A stretch of DNA of 64,000 nucleotides from Microvelia longipes (lineage: Eukaryota > Arthropoda > Insecta > Hemiptera > Veliidae), in contig JACMZG010001863.1 of NCBI GenBank assembly GCA_018340805.1, positions 22,306,794 to 22,370,793 of the forward strand, in the 5' to 3' direction. The translations under genes were made by a program, and so were the position numbers. This document shows positions 1-12,690 of the stretch, one piece after another. How positions within the stretch are numbered: position 1 is the first letter of the stretch; every line of letters starts with the position of its first letter. The notes under the pieces are model-generated. The model did no database searches. It saw only the letters and a list, made by a program, of their open reading frames with translations, and was not told the origin of the DNA.

Positions 1-787
1 GATTTGTATTTTTAACGTTTTGTAAGTTATCTGTAATTTTTATTTTGATTATATCTATAACCGAAAGTGGTCAGGTTACTTATTCAATGTTTCAAAATTT
101 ATCCTATAAGGCCCCTCTAGTAATAAAATCTCTATGTAAAAAAGGAAATAGAGTATTAGACACAGAGGTTAGAGATAAAAGAGTCACTCTATTATCCTAT
201 TTGACCATTCCATGTAATCGGATTGGTTATTACATGGGGTATCCCCAAAAGCGTAACAAATTCTTCCCTATTGATTGTGATCGCCCCCCATGATATATTT
301 TTATTTGTGTTAAGTATAAAAAGAACAAGAAGAATCTTTTTGATTAAATCTTTCTTTTTATTATCTCTTTTCTTTTATTTTAATGTTTGACAGGTTATGT
401 AAAATATCTATCTAATAAATTAAAAGTGAACTGTTACATTAATTATCATTATGAGTATGATTGTTGTGTTTATTATTTGGTTTCAAAAAGCATATGCTTC
501 CAGTAGTGAATCCTTTAATGAACTTTGAAATTTATTATTTATTTATTCTTTTTTAATTTGATATCATTATTATTGGCAGTGTAGACTTGTTTTTTATTTA
601 TTTATTGTAATAATTTAACAATTAGTGTATAGTATATTTGTGAATTTAGTAGTTTTAGAATTCAATAATAATATACTTTTTCAGCGTGACGTCAACTTTT
701 TAAAGTTAAAATTATGTGAAATTAGAAAATTTAGGTTATTTTATTCTGTGGCTTTGTTAATATTATTTGGGTCTATAATGTACTCAC
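1..787 (-). other. Start of the next Wnt10 intron, truncated by window edge
   Basis: Sequence downstream of the CTG|GTGAGT donor. No Wnt C-terminal exon (CKCHG, CW..., cysteine-rich tail) can be read on the minus strand. Positions 40-150 resemble 8175-8275 and 32690-32755 (a shared 'TCAAAATTTA... AATATCTCTATG'-type block), so part of it is a low-copy dispersed repeat. The two frames on the plus strand here have no family resemblance. Confidence 0.7.
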
Positions 788-1062
788 CAGTCTCCCAGCA
801 TTATTATTGTGAAGATTAACTTTTGATTGAATATCTTTTCCTTTTTCCCTTATATCTAGGAAACGTTCAGAGAATTGGAGACCGAAGTGTAAATTATGAG
901 AGCATCCACCCCACTTGAAAGACGCTGTTGAATGAAGCCTTCTACGATGTCTGTCTGGTTCACAGCCGCATTCTATTAACCTTCCTTGTGAACAGGCTCG
1001 AGCTACGGACTGAGCCACACCTGCTGCAGCTAAGGCTGCGACGAAACCGCTCTCTCTGTATC
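788..1062 (-). CDS. Wnt10: Wnt10-like, third visible coding exon
   Basis: Internal exon of a secreted Wnt ligand, which signals through Frizzled/LRP receptors. Read on the minus strand, the acceptor is a pyrimidine-rich tract ending CAG before 1062, and the donor is CTG|GTGAGT just below 788. The first two bases complete a glycine codon begun in the exon at 10183 (phase 1), and 91 codons follow to phase 0. Visible blocks are GYRESGFVAALAAAGVAQ, ACSQG, ECGC, KWGGCSHN, FSERFLDIRE and HNNNAGRL. In Wnts the CGC and WGGC cysteines form disulfides. The FLDxRE...DI...HNN.aGR pattern and the spacer between CGC and WGGC fit Wnt10 better than Wnt6 or Wnt1. The next exon, expected to carry CKCHGxSGSC with its palmitoleoylated serine, is not in 1-787, so the gene runs off the left edge. 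Wnt family is certain; the Wnt10 subfamily is very likely. Confidence 0.95.
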
Positions 1063-1189
1063 CTGTTGACAAAATAGTCAATAATTAAACAAACGTAAGT
1101 ACAGAGTTAAAAATTGCTAAAGTAACAATGACTCAATAATAATACAGGGTTGGCTGAGGTCTGCTAGCGTGGGGAAATTCCTAGGGAAC

Positions 1190-1725
1190 GTTTACTTTCA
1201 TTTTTACATTTCTTCATTTATACCGTAGGTATATAGGAATTGTGTTCGCAAAAAGTCCGAAACCGAAATTATCCGTGTTAGGTGTTTTTAAGACCTCCTA
1301 AGTGGTTTTTTCAAAGTTTTCTGTCTACATATGTGTGTGTAAGTGTGTGTGTGTGTCTGTAACCATCGTAGCTCCCCCAGTGTATTTAGTTCAATTTTTA
1401 TCAAATTACTTGTGTACGATTTAAAGAAAAAATGTAAAAATATCAGGAAAAATCCAATTGAGTGAAAATTCGGTACAAGCCATTGCGTTATAAATTTCAA
1501 GTTCCATTTCAATACGATATGTATATCCATGATTATTATTGGATCATAAAAGTTAAGTTGCATCGAGCGCGGTCAATGTCTGGATGGTTGACCGCTTGAC
1601 ATGAAAAGAATGTTTTTACTGTCTGAGGACAAGCGAAGCGAGTCCGAAGATGTTTTGCAGCTTACACTTGACAGATTGTATATTCTGAGAGCGAGCGTAG
1701 CGAATTCGATGTGAAGCTAATAATA
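1190..1725 (+). repeat. R1 dispersed repeat with 5S-rRNA-like segment
   Basis: Copy of the most common dispersed family in this window. The order of landmarks is a head TATACCGTAGGTATA (self-complementary), 'ATCCGAAACCG', 'AAGACCTCCTAAGTGG', a TG-rich stretch, 'ATCGTAGCTCCC', then at 1550-1600 a block reading AGTTAAG...GCATCGAGCGCGGTCA...TGGATGGTTGACCGCTTG, then two 'GCGAAGCGAG/GCGTAGCG' motifs. The 1550-1600 block matches the 3' two-thirds of eukaryotic 5S rRNA, including the internal control region around the GGATGGGTGACCGC box. No open frame is shared between copies, so it looks non-autonomous. Confidence 0.85.
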
Positions 1726-1765
1726 TACTTTGTGAATATCATATTGCTAATTACACATCTATGTG

Positions 1766-1799
1766 TCCAATAACCAATTTTATAAAATTGGTTATTGGA
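1766..1799. repeat. 34-bp perfect palindrome
   Basis: Two 17-base arms beginning TCCAATAACCAATTTTA with no spacer. It lies just past the 3' end of the R1 copy. Function unknown; it may be a small foldback scar. Confidence 0.9.
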
Positions 1800-2689
1800 G
1801 GCAATTAAAGTTTTATTGAGAATAACAGAGACAATATTAGTTTGCTATAAATAATTTTGATGTTAAGATTAAATTATTGACCTGTTATATGATGGAACAA
1901 GGTGGCTGTCCCGTGGCAGATCTTTTTTCATTTTCATGTAAGGGACAAACTTGAATATTGTATTTTGTTTTTTAAACACAAGCAAAGGAATGGTTTATAA
2001 GTGTTGACAAGAGAACTACGAGTATAGGTACTAATAAAAGTGAAAAAGGACAAAGGACATGAAAGTCAACTTGATTTACCTATATGACGGTAAATCTTGA
2101 TCCTGCGCTAAAGACAATGTCCGGAGGACCTTTAACTACCGTCTTCTTGTCAGTTAAAGTGTCCTTTTTATAGCATGTTAAAAAGAAAAGGAACCTTTGA
2201 TGTTATCACATGAAAACCTTAACTATTTATACGTTTGTAGACTACTGAATCGAGTTTCTTTAAACTTTAGAGAATGAAAGTTTAGATCAAATGATACTTG
2301 TTGTGGCGAGCTAAGATTTTTAACGGTAAAAGTTATTTAGTTCACCAACTTTAGAGGAGAAGCTGTTAGAGGAAAAGATGAGATAATTATTAATTTACGA
2401 TCTCTTAAAATCATAGGTTAAATTTGTTCTTTTACACTCTTAATAGAGTTTTATTATGTTATTGTCTTCTCAAATTATACTTTTTGTAACTATTATCTCT
2501 CGAGAAAGTTGTAATATCTTATTAAGTTATAATATCATTGAGTTAGTTGGGCTAGGATTATGACTTCACTCTTTAAAGCTAGTAGGTTTCTAAAGAGTTT
2601 AGGATACCTTATTCCTTTTAAATATTGAATTGATAGAGACTGATCTTGCTGCACCACTTTTATAATACTTTACAAGCATACTAAATTTA

Positions 2690-3260
2690 TTATTATTTTA
2701 ATTACCTCATAACCCTTTGATGAGGTAAATTCTTTTTTAAGAGGATTTTTAAATTAATTTTGCAATAAGCCTTCTCTACGTCTAAAAAGAGTGACATTTC
2801 AAAACGTTTGTGATCTAGAGCTTCCTCGTTTCTCTTAACCCTTACATGTAATGCTGCCTTCAATGACTTAAGTAGTCTTCTAAGATATCTTCCATAAGGA
2901 ACCTATCCACCAGTCTTCTTAGAACCTTCAGCATAAATGAGGATTAACTAATTGGTCTAAAGGATTTGGTTGAAGTGTAGTAATTTTTTCCTGGTTTAGA
3001 AATATAAACTACTCATTTACTTGCTTCTTTGCAAGTTTGCTTATCTTTTTATATGATTTCTGGAGGCTTTTGAACTTGACCCAGAGATCATCATCATATT
3101 TTTTTCTATAAGCTCTATCAGAAGATTTCCCCATCATATCCCTCCTCAGCCCTTCGACTTCTCGGCTCCATCATATTACTCCATCATCTAACCCCCCTTT
3201 CAGAAGGCAGCTTGAGTCCTCATAAGCTGTTAGAAGTTTAGAAAATAGAGCTTCTGCGCT
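2690..3260 (-). pseudogene. Jockey-like non-LTR retrotransposon RT relic
   Basis: Minus-strand relic of the linker and reverse transcriptase domain. In order (high to low coordinates) one reads EVEGLRRDMMGKSSDRAYRK, WVKFKSLQ, SKPGKNYY, SFRPIS, SFMLKVLRRLVDRFL, then after a frameshift RNEEALDHKRFEMSLFLDVE and KAY. The KPGK...RPIS.(S)F.LK.LER.VDR block and the FLDVEKAF motif A (catalytic Asp in FLD) are typical of Jockey-clade LINEs. At least two in-frame stops and a frameshift are present, and motifs B (QG) and C (YxDD) were not found downstream. It is dead, 5'- and 3'-incomplete, and sits in sense orientation in a Wnt10 intron. Confidence 0.85.
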
Positions 3261-4612
3261 TCCACATCCAGTTCAGAGACCATCCTGATATCGATGTTCC
3301 CTTCTTTTGCATATTTGATCAAAGATTCTTTATACTACTTTATACCCATGAGATGGAGGTTAGGAGTTTCATGCCTTTGGTGTGATTTCGGTATTGGATC
3401 TTTTAGATAATTAGTAATCACCCAAAACTTTATAATTGATTCTTTCACGATTGATTCATTGACTATATTCATTCACGATAGTCGTACTGTTAGAAAATAT
3501 AAAGGAATTCATTGCAAGATAAGTGAAATTGTTTGAGTTTTTTTAAAAAGAATATAATTTATGTTGTGACGTTTATAAGTTATGGGATTTTGTTCAAACA
3601 ATAAAGGTATTTAAAACTGATATCCTTTAAACTTTAAGTAAAAACTTAAAATATTTGAATCAACAGGTTGGTAACCTGATACCTATAACATGATATAACC
3701 TCTTCCTATTTGTATTTGTTTCTGAATGTATGTATAGGTTTCAAAGATAAGATAACCGATTCAATATTTAAGTAAGATGTGTTATCAGTAAGCTAAGGAA
3801 TTTCTTAGATTGACTTAAGTGTTTGATTTTTCTTGGTTTGTTTGTGTCAACATATTTTGTTTTTGGAATACATGTTTAAAAGAAAATAGACCGTTAAATA
3901 TTTTTAATATCAACAGAGCTATATCAAATTATTAGCTCGCCCCCAGAATTCAAAATTCCGTTCATCATTCATTACTTATTATGCAAAGGGTACGATTTGG
4001 GATCAACCAAACTCATATAATCTTAACTCGATTTGGGTCCAATGTCAAATCTCACTAATTAGATCGAATTAACTATTATTAGGTCTAGAATATCCTACGA
4101 TTAAACAAACTATATTTATTTAACAGTTATGCTTAAATTAATCAGTGTACTCGGATGCCATGTTAAATGAATTAAACTGTTAAAAATTTTAACTGATTTA
4201 AAATCATAAAACTAGTTTTGCTATCTATTAAAGTAAATTAAAATTAAGAACTACTGATAGAAGTAAGGTGAGAGTTATTGGAATTCATCTTAATAATAAA
4301 TTCAGGAGGATTTCGGCTTCTTGGCCGCTCCGCGGCGTCGATTGCTTCGCGGCCCCCATTGATGGTTGTTGTTCTATGTTAGGTTGCCATATTTCTAGTT
4401 TATATAAATACCATACTGCCGTGATAAAAGCGACTTTTCAAATGTATTAGTCAAAAATAAAAACGTGATTTGTTTATATATGTCATGAACTAATGCTGCA
4501 TGTGACATATGTATAAAATTCAGCACGGTCTGACTTTTGAAGTTGAATGGTTCAGTGACGTAATTCAAACACATAACGTAAAACACATAATTCATAAACA
4601 ATAGGGTTCGGA

Positions 4613-4960
4613 ACCAAGCCAGGTTACACGGTGGTAGAGCATTCGCCTTTCGACCTGGAGGTCAAGGGTTCAATTCCGGCCGAGGGAGGACCTTAATATG
4701 TGGTTATCCTTTGTACTGTACACTCGGGAGGTCTTGAATTCAAGGCCGGCCAAATTTCTTTGGCTACTAATACGCAAATGTGGTGTTAGTTCCTGTTTCA
4801 TATGAGACAAGTCCACAAAGACGACATCCACGATTCCTTTGTCGACTCCTAAAAGTTAAGGTTCTGCGGGCTGATCGAGATGAAGGTCGGAAAGATATAC
4901 TGAGCCTTAGATAGTCCGAATACTTAGTCAGTGAAAGCGAAGCTGTTGACGCGAATAACT
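4613..4960 (+). repeat. tRNA-derived SINE
   Basis: The first about 75 bp look like a degenerate tRNA. An A-box-like GGTGGTAGAGC lies at 4630-4640 and a perfect B box GGTTCAATTCC at 4667-4677, followed by CGGCC, but the acceptor and anticodon stems no longer pair, so it is not a working tRNA. A second partial copy of the tRNA 3' half (GGGAGGTCTTGAATTCAAGG) occurs at 4726-4745. The remaining about 200 bp, including CAAGTCCACAAAGACGACAT, should be the SINE body; the right end is uncertain. Pol III transcription from the A/B boxes would run rightward, opposite to the Wnt10 gene. Confidence 0.7.
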
Positions 4961-5057
4961 TTAGTTACTAAGAACGAAGTGCTCGGTTCTTGATGATTGA
5001 CGTCTCATAATTGCACTGTGGAACTTTGACTTTCAGGTCAGGGCTATTGAATGAGTT

Positions 5058-5153
5058 TGTGCACACAGTGCACACATGTGTGCACGCTGAGAACAGAGTA
5101 CTCTGGCAACCCCGACGCCAGTGCACTGGCGTCAGGGTTGCCCGAGCACTCTG
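5058..5153. repeat. Palindrome cluster around GTGCAC
   Basis: A 58-bp inverted repeat (5095-5152) with about 29-bp arms differing at three or four sites, centred on GTGCAC. Just to its left are three more GTGCAC / TGTGCAC copies (5060-5085). The GC content is high for this region. No gene is evident; the two overlapping frames through it are shadows of the symmetry. Confidence 0.8.
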
Positions 5154-8100
5154 TTGGGTAGCGCTGGACTGGCTCAGAAAGGTGAGCCTATAGCTAAAGT
5201 CTGGTGATACTAGTTCAAAATTCACTAAAACTCAAAGAAAATATTGAATGAAATTATTATGAAAGGACTCCTACAGGAAGAAGCACTTTAGAGTTTACGG
5301 CTATGTTTGACTATCTTAAAACCTAGAACTTTAATTTTATTTTAAATACACCATCCTCTACATAAGTGAGCACAGAAACCGCGTTATAAGAATAGGATTT
5401 GCTTTTAGTCGTAGAAAACAAAATTAAAAAGCCGGAAAAATTGATTATATAATAACAATAAGAACAAGGTTACAATGTCAGTAAAGTACTTTTACACTAC
5501 TCTTTATTTTTAACCTTATCTAGATTATAAACTAACACTCTTCAAAGATAACTTGATTCCAGTACTTTGAATATGACTCTGTAAGCAACAGTAAAGTTCT
5601 TCATGAAATAACACAAAACTCACAAAAATATGATTCGCAGCACGTATTCTTTAAAACAAATTGTGAGATACGCAAGATTTGAAATAAAATCCTTCGCCAC
5701 TTACTGAGAAGAAACGGAGATGATTCCCACGGAACAACTTGACAAAAATTTCCAACTTCCTCCTCGTGGAGTTTGGTTTTAATCTGTTAAGTTTGATCTA
5801 GTAAAAGTTTCACGCCAGTGATGTGTTGTCCACACATACTGCTTAAGATATCAACCTCCCTCGTCTTCTTCTCAAATTCCGAAGTATAAAGATGAGTCAT
5901 AAGATTAATATATTATAGTTTTAGTACGAAATATTATTTCACAAAAAAAAATATTTTAATGCCATGGGAAAAATTGTTTCTATTTTATTTTCATTTTTTT
6001 ATATTTAAATTGTTGCATTTGAATATTTCTGTTATGAAGTATAGTTTAAGTTATTTGAAATTGTAAATTATCTGGTGGATATTTTTATTGTCTTGAATTA
6101 TTAAAGAATTTTTTAATATCAATTGAGTTACTCTCAATAAAATGTAATGCAGGAGAACTTAAATGTTTCAAATAACTTGAGAGTAAATGCAACTTAGTAT
6201 TCTTAGTTAGATCTTAAAATCTAATCAATGCCATTTCGATTTTTCAAAAATAGCTTTTTTGAATACATTTTATCCCTTATATACAATCTTTTTTAGTTGT
6301 AATTTTGTTTCCCCCGAACTTAATTCTTGATTCTTTCGAACTTTACTCTCGAGCTAGAAACAATGCTCAGTACTCAATAATTGGTTTTGTAATAAATTCT
6401 ATTGGCATTTTGGAATTCAAAATTCGTTATATATCCTTAAAGAAGTTATGCTTTTAAAGGAACTGCATATAAGGAACTGCTTAAGATCAATACAGCAGAC
6501 TTATACATAAATTTACATTAAGGAAAATCTAATTTTAAGACATTTAAGTATGAATGTATTTTTATTTATTTTCTTAAAAAAATTTTTTAAAATGCTTCAG
6601 CCTTATTCAGTTCTGTCAAATCTGTTATTTTTACTATTATGACTCTGTATAGATATTTCTATGAATTTTTATTTTATTTAATTTCTTTCATTTTATTTTA
6701 AAATTTATTTCACTTCGTGTCATGATATAAGTCATGATATAAAACCGTGAGAAAAATACCGATGGATAAAAAGAACTACAGAGGTCTTGAGATGATATAA
6801 ATTTTCTTGCTCTTCCTCTTTGGAAGGACATTTTGCGCAGAAGTTTCATAAGAAAAAATATATGGATCTTTTATATATTTTTTTTTAATTCTTCTTTTAA
6901 ATTTATAAAAAGGAACTTTTTTATAGAAACAAAATGCCTTAAAAATGATAATAAAATATTTGAGATAAAAACTTGCAGCTTTGTGGTGCATTGAGAGTGC
7001 AACTAAAGGCAGGCTGACAGGTAGACGGGACGGTCTGATTGACAGTGATGTATCATTGTGTTGATGTTGAGGATTCCCAGAACATTTTATAAGACAAACA
7101 TTCATTCAAAAATCTTTTCTTATGTATTGTTTAAGACATTCTGTCCGTAATTTGTCTTTAAGATTTAGTGCATGAGGATTTTAAGTTCACAAAAATGGTA
7201 ATACCGTTTATTTTGGAGAACTTGTCTAGTTTTTAGACCTTAGTTTAAGACAGCATTTTTCCTAATTTAGTAACAGTTTTAATGTACAGCTTTTCTATGA
7301 TTTTATTTTAAGCCCAAATTGATTTCTCAGATTGGAATTGGATGTATATAATTGTTCCTTCTTAAAATCAAACTCGTTAAATCTGTATTTCTCCCTCCTT
7401 ATTATCATCCCGTCATTCATTTCTTCCTTTTTTTCTTTATTTATTCCTTTTTTCCCTCATAAAGACGATATACTATAAAGTCATACCCTGCACTTAAGTT
7501 TAAGACATGAACTTAAAGAGATATATTACTAGAGGAGACATCCCCTATTTTAATACATTGAGAGGCTTGGAACATCTTTTTAGGGCTCTCAGGGGCTCTG
7601 TGTTACCTATATCTATATTATCTGGGTGCAAAGAGACTAATACTTATAGAGAGAGGATACAACAGCTCTTAGCGTTCCTTTAGTTGCATGGTCCTTTTTG
7701 ATTTTTCATAATAATTACAATTTTTCGTAAATATTTCATTTTGTTCCAACCATTTTATCTTAAATTAAGTAAAATGAATTTGAAATTAATTGTAATTATT
7801 ATATATCGCGTATATTCTTTAAATATCTGTGTTGTATGAAGTGATTTAACATGACTTCACTGAAAAATTAGTCCGATTGGGGTTGTAGAGGGATAGAGAG
7901 TCTCCAGTCTCCCTCAAAGGAGACCTAGTAGGAGTAAGTACCGTTATAGAACCCACTGGAGACTGTCTCACTTCTAGACCTCCCATCACTGTGTAATTCT
8001 ACTTAAGTACTCCCTCTAAGTAATAGTCTCTTTTCCTGGGTGTAATCTCTGTGTTATACCTTTGGGTATCCTCCTTTAAGAGAGTGTTAAGGTTTTAGTA

Positions 8101-9831
8101 ACATGTTGTCGGGTTTTTATCATTTTTTTGTTTTGTTTTCTATTTTCTATTATATACGTAAACTTAATTTGGTTCTGTTTGATTATAATAATAATCAAAA
8201 GTGATCAAGTTACTTTTTCGATATTTCAAAATTTAACTGATAGGGCTTCCCTATTAATAATATCTCTATGCATGATCTACAACATACATGAATGATATTG
8301 AATTAAACAATATACTTTTACCATATTGGATCCATTTTTTAATACTTTAAGCTTTCTTGTCTCAAATTATACAAGAGACAAGTTTCTTGACTTAATTATG
8401 CAAAAAATATAAATTTCAATTGGATCCAAATTCATCCTTGCCCGTTCTTTATTATTGTTGGTACAGCTATTTTAAAATTGTTGAAATACGACTTTTTGAT
8501 TTTGAAATGAACGTATATATTAAAGATCATACCTGCTTTGAGAATGGTATTAATATCAGCTTAACCTTCATCAAGGTCAACTAACACACAGGTCCTTAGA
8601 CCTTAGAATTTTTAAAACAATACACCAATAAAATTAAATTAATTCTAATTTCCTATTGTTGATTGTTTCTTATGACGATTTTATTTTTACAAAATTACTT
8701 TAGTATAAATATCGAGATAACTTCAGATTCATTATCATTTTTTTATACTTGAAAAAAAAATCAAAACTTAATTTAAAGTATATATTTCGATCAAGCTTAA
8801 AATCTGATGCTGTTATATAGTATAAAAAACTAAATCTATTTTATATAGAATAATTGATTTTTTATTGTACTTTACAATGAACTTATTGTCCTTAACTGGA
8901 ATTCAGTCGTGAGTTTTTTCTTTCAAAAGTTGATTGAAAAAAGAAAGATGAATTTTATACTTTGATTGAATATCAAATACTTGAGTTTATCTGCGATATC
9001 ATCTTATAAAATATCGATTCAAGTTTATATTATTTTATTTTATTTATTGTTATGTTTAGAATGTTACCTGCTTACAAATGGTAATGATACCAAAATAGTA
9101 TTTACTGCTGTAATTGTAAGTTTATATTATTTAATCTGTAGGCACGGCAGTGCTCTCAGATAGGGCTGCTAAGTCTAGCGTTCACTGGAGTACCGTCCTT
9201 TACAGGCAGCATCTCGAGGCTATTTTCACCCCCTCGTATCTTTTTATTAAGTACATTGCAAAATATAGTTTAATATTGACTAAATGATCTTGTTAAGCTG
9301 ACTCATTCTACCGAATTACATATCTATACCATTCCCAGGCGTTGAGATATAATGGCTCAAAGTTAGGCAGTTTTGACACTCACTCATACAAATTTTAGGC
9401 ACTTCTAGCAATCGTAGACACTTGAAATTCTGAATATAGATAAATGTTGTTCAATTTTATTGATGTTGTATAAATCAATGAAAATTGTTAAAATCTAACA
9501 CATTTGCAGATCTACAAAATTGCATTTTGCCATCTGCAGCTGTATTGGTTATGACTTTTGTCTTTAATAAATATAGCATATTGTACGTTTTATATAAACA
9601 TAATATTAGTAAACTCAAGGCTGCAAAGTATAATAAAAGACGTCTTCATAAAGTGGAGTTCATATAAAGTTCATATTCTGTATGATTGAGTGAGCAAGAC
9701 CGACGAATTACTACTTTAAGTATGGGTAATCATGAAATTCTAAAGACGAACGGATTATAAAGTTTTATAATCCTAGACGATAAAATAGACGTCTAGGATA
9801 ACGTTGTCTATTTTTTTATTTTTCCCTATTT

Positions 9832-9881
9832 ATATATATATATATTATATTATATATATATATATATATTATATATATATA

Positions 9882-9933
<52 letters not shown>

Positions 9934-9966
9934 ATATATATATATATTATATATATATATATATAT

Positions 9967-10034
<68 letters not shown>
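9832..10034. repeat. (TA)n microsatellite
   Basis: About 200 bp of alternating TA broken by occasional TT/AA slips, in the Wnt10 intron about 150 bp below the second visible exon. No coding meaning. Confidence 0.97.
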
Positions 10035-10036
<2 letters not shown>

Positions 10037-10182
10037 TATTATAAACATTTAGAATGATTCTACAAATCCCCTAGGTCTGTGCGACCTACCACAAAAGCGT
10101 TATTTTCTTACGAAAATTTGTAAAAAGAGGTGCAATCTTTTGAAAATAATAACTATAAATACATTATTAAAAGTTGTTGTAC

Positions 10183-10318
10183 CTGCCCTAAGATAGTGAC
10201 TGGAATGGGGATTGGTATGTTTGGCGGCTAATGTAGAACAATTCCATCTATGCCATCTGAACTGGTGTTGACATTCTGTCATAGCCTGCTGCAAGCCTTG
10301 TATTGCAGCCACTGTTAC
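10183..10318 (-). CDS. Wnt10: Wnt10-like, second visible coding exon
   Basis: 136-bp exon, phase 0 in and phase 1 out. On the minus strand the acceptor is ...TTAATATAG|GTAACAG and the donor CAG|GTACAA. It encodes 45 codons: VTVAAIQGLQQAMTECQHQF, then RWHRWNCSTL, then a short polar stretch ending HYLRA, with the split Gly codon finished by the exon at 788-1062. ECQHQF...RWNCS is the most diagnostic N-terminal Wnt signature. The 'QGLQ.A..ECQHQF..HRWNCS.L' form is typical of Wnt10. No stop or frameshift is present, and codon use is less AT-rich than the flanks. A longer frame seen through the donor (down to about 10100) is only intron read-through. Confidence 0.96.
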
Positions 10319-11179
10319 CTATATTAAGAAACAAGACGTGATATGTATCAGCAATAATTAATAAAAAATATAGATGTGTTTTTTAGCACATTAATAAATG
10401 AAAGAATATTTATCTAGACCGAGATATAGATCTTTAATCTTCGGTTCTTTTTATATAAACAAATATAAATAATAAAAAAGCTCTAAAATAGTAACGAAAG
10501 CTTAACTAAAATAATAATGAGGATGATCCGCGACTACATGGCTGTCAAGTTATAAAATTTAGGTATGGTAATCCATCGCATTTTTTTTTTGAGATTTTTG
10601 GTCTTTTTAAAGTACTTGGTTGAAAACTTTCCATATAGAATATTTCACCATAAGTTTCAATTGGTATTTCCTGTTATGTAATTACTAATGATAACATACA
10701 GTTTTCTTGTAAGTGTAGGATTAGATTTGTCTTAATCATTTAGTTGCTACATAGGATCTTACTTGGACTTGATTAGGGGTTAATTTGCTTATTTACATAT
10801 TAAACTCAAGTATTATGTTATTTATACATTTAGACTAGTCAACATTTGTCTGAAGTCTATTGATTAGTTCCTGGTTTATCTAATGTTAAATTAATTTTAA
10901 TTTATAATTTTAAACAATTAATATTTCATATTTCAAATTAATATTTTTGCTATTAAACTTTTCTCAACATATCTTTAACTAACTATAACTTCATATCTGC
11001 TTATATGATGTCAAGCCTTCATAATTTGTTGAAACTTTTCACTAAAAATAATATTTTTCTTAGTTATATTTCTACGTTTAACTTAGTCTCGTTGGTCCAT
11101 TTATACTTTGTCTAACTTAATTAGTTTAAAATGCGATTATTATAATTGATGACTAATTAAACTTTCTTTAATAACTTTA

Positions 11180-11825
11180 ACTTTTCTTTATTTATACCGT
11201 AGGTATAGAAAAGTAATGTTTTGCACCAAAAATCCAAAATCGGATTTCACATAAATTATCCGTGGTAGTGCCAGGTCTTGATACGACCCGACAATGGCGT
11301 ACCTGCAATGCGGGGGGGCCCAAAAAGATATAATAAAAAAAATGAAACCCTAGTAATAAAATGGGTCCATGCCCCAGCAGAGATTAGTATAGTCTGTATT
11401 AACATCATTAAGTCGCGGGCTCCTTGTAAGAGTTAAATACAATCTCTTCACCTAAAAATGGGGCCCTGAATTTAATCTTGGTATAGTCCTCCTTTAGATC
11501 ATCAAGTCGCGGGGACTCTTGATTTAATTTTATACCATCTACCAGAAAATAGTGCTCCGTTTAATTTTGAGTATTCAGAGTATACTCATTCTTAAGATCA
11601 TCATGTTACGGGGTCCCTTATTTAAGATTTATACCATCTCTTAACTTAAAAATAGGACTCCATTTAATTTTATTATAGCTTTTTTTAAGGCCATAAAGTT
11701 ACGGGCCCCCTTGGTAAAGTTGTATACCATATCCTTACCTAAAAAGGTAAAGATATGGTTATCCTAGCATAGTCTTTCTTAAGGTCATCAAATTATACGG
11801 GCCTCTTTGATGGAGTTTTATAGAA

Positions 11826-11856
<31 letters not shown>

Positions 11857-12443
11857 TATATATATATATATGAATGAATGAATGAATGAATGAATAACCA
11901 TTTATTTCATCTTAGAATTTACATCGATACAATTAATACAATTAAAACATTATTTGTTTGATCAAAATCAGCTAGGCTGTGGTCTTGATTGTTTTTAAAT
12001 ATAGATTTAAAAAATTTATTGGTGTGATAGTTTTTATATAATTTTATCCATATTTAATATAATTAAATTTTCTTATTATTTAAATCTTTTTCAAGTAGCA
12101 TGTTGAAAAAATTATTTATTATTTATTTATTCTTTTAATTTTTTGTTTAATTTTACAATTCTTGATATTTTCATTACAATATTTAGATATATATGGATAT
12201 AGATTTTGTGTTCTTGAATATTTTTTTTATTTTAACATTTTTTATTATTTGTATTGATTTATGTGTATTTAATTTGATTTTTTTTGATTTGATTTATTTA
12301 GTTTTTAATAATGTTTGGATGACTCTATTAAGTGAATTTTATGAGATATCTTGATTCTATTCACATAATTATGTGTTATTTCTTTCATCTTCAATTATTT
12401 GTTGAATAATGTTAGTTAAGCTGAAGTTGACTAAATCTTGTAA

Positions 12444-12508
<65 letters not shown>

Positions 12509-12690
12509 ATTATATATATATATATATACATTTACATTTGTATAGGGGGCCCCTGAAAACGTCTTGCGGAGGGCCCCCAATGTTGTAGTTACGCCCCTGC
12601 GACCCGAGTGGTTTTATCAAGTTGTCTGTCTGTATGTGCATGTGTGTGTGTCTGTTATTATCGCATCTCCCGTATTTTGTATTGGGTATT
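11180..12690 (+). repeat. R1 copy split by a hAT insertion
   Basis: The left part (11190-11291) carries the R1 head TATACCGTAGGTATA and 'AATTATCCG'. The right part (12600-12690) resumes with 'GAGTGGTTTTATCAA' and the TG-rich segment. Together they reconstruct one R1 head, interrupted by the element at 11292-12599. The 3' half of R1, including the 5S-like block, is missing. Confidence 0.85.
11292..12599. mobile_element. Non-autonomous hAT-type DNA transposon, 1308 bp
   Basis: The element begins CAATGGCGTACCTGCAA and ends, on the opposite strand, CAGGGGCGTAACTACAA. These are imperfect terminal inverted repeats of the CAGGGGCGTA type common in hAT elements. It is flanked by the exact 8-bp direct repeat CGACCCGA (11284-11291 and 12600-12607), the hAT target-site length. 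It contains no transposase frame; the interior is subterminal G/C-rich repeats ('AAGTCGCGGG...', 'AAGTTACGGG...'), a TGAA run near 11871 and TA tracts at 11826-11870 and 12449-12528. It lies inside an R1 copy within a Wnt10 intron. Confidence 0.9.

Larger units (their letters stand above)
1063..10182 (-). other. Wnt10 intron, about 9.1 kb, repeat-rich
   Basis: Intron between the second and third visible Wnt10 exons. It holds an R1 dispersed repeat (about 1190-1725), a 34-bp palindrome (1766-1799), a Jockey-like RT relic (about 2690-3260), a tRNA-derived SINE (about 4613-4960), a palindrome cluster (5058-5153) and a (TA)n block (9832-10034). I see no exon, RNA gene or other recognisable element in about 3300-4600, 5160-8170 or 8280-9830, which are AT-rich with poly-T/poly-A runs. 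A short GC-rich patch at 4315-4360 is unexplained. Confidence 0.85.

Noticed and set aside
773..787. Extension of the third Wnt10 exon to the in-frame stop at about 773
   Set aside because: The GTGAGT donor at 787 is strong and the Wnt C-terminal half must follow; the extension is intron.
4613..4690. Functional tRNA gene
   Set aside because: The B box is good but the acceptor and anticodon stems do not pair; better explained as a SINE head.
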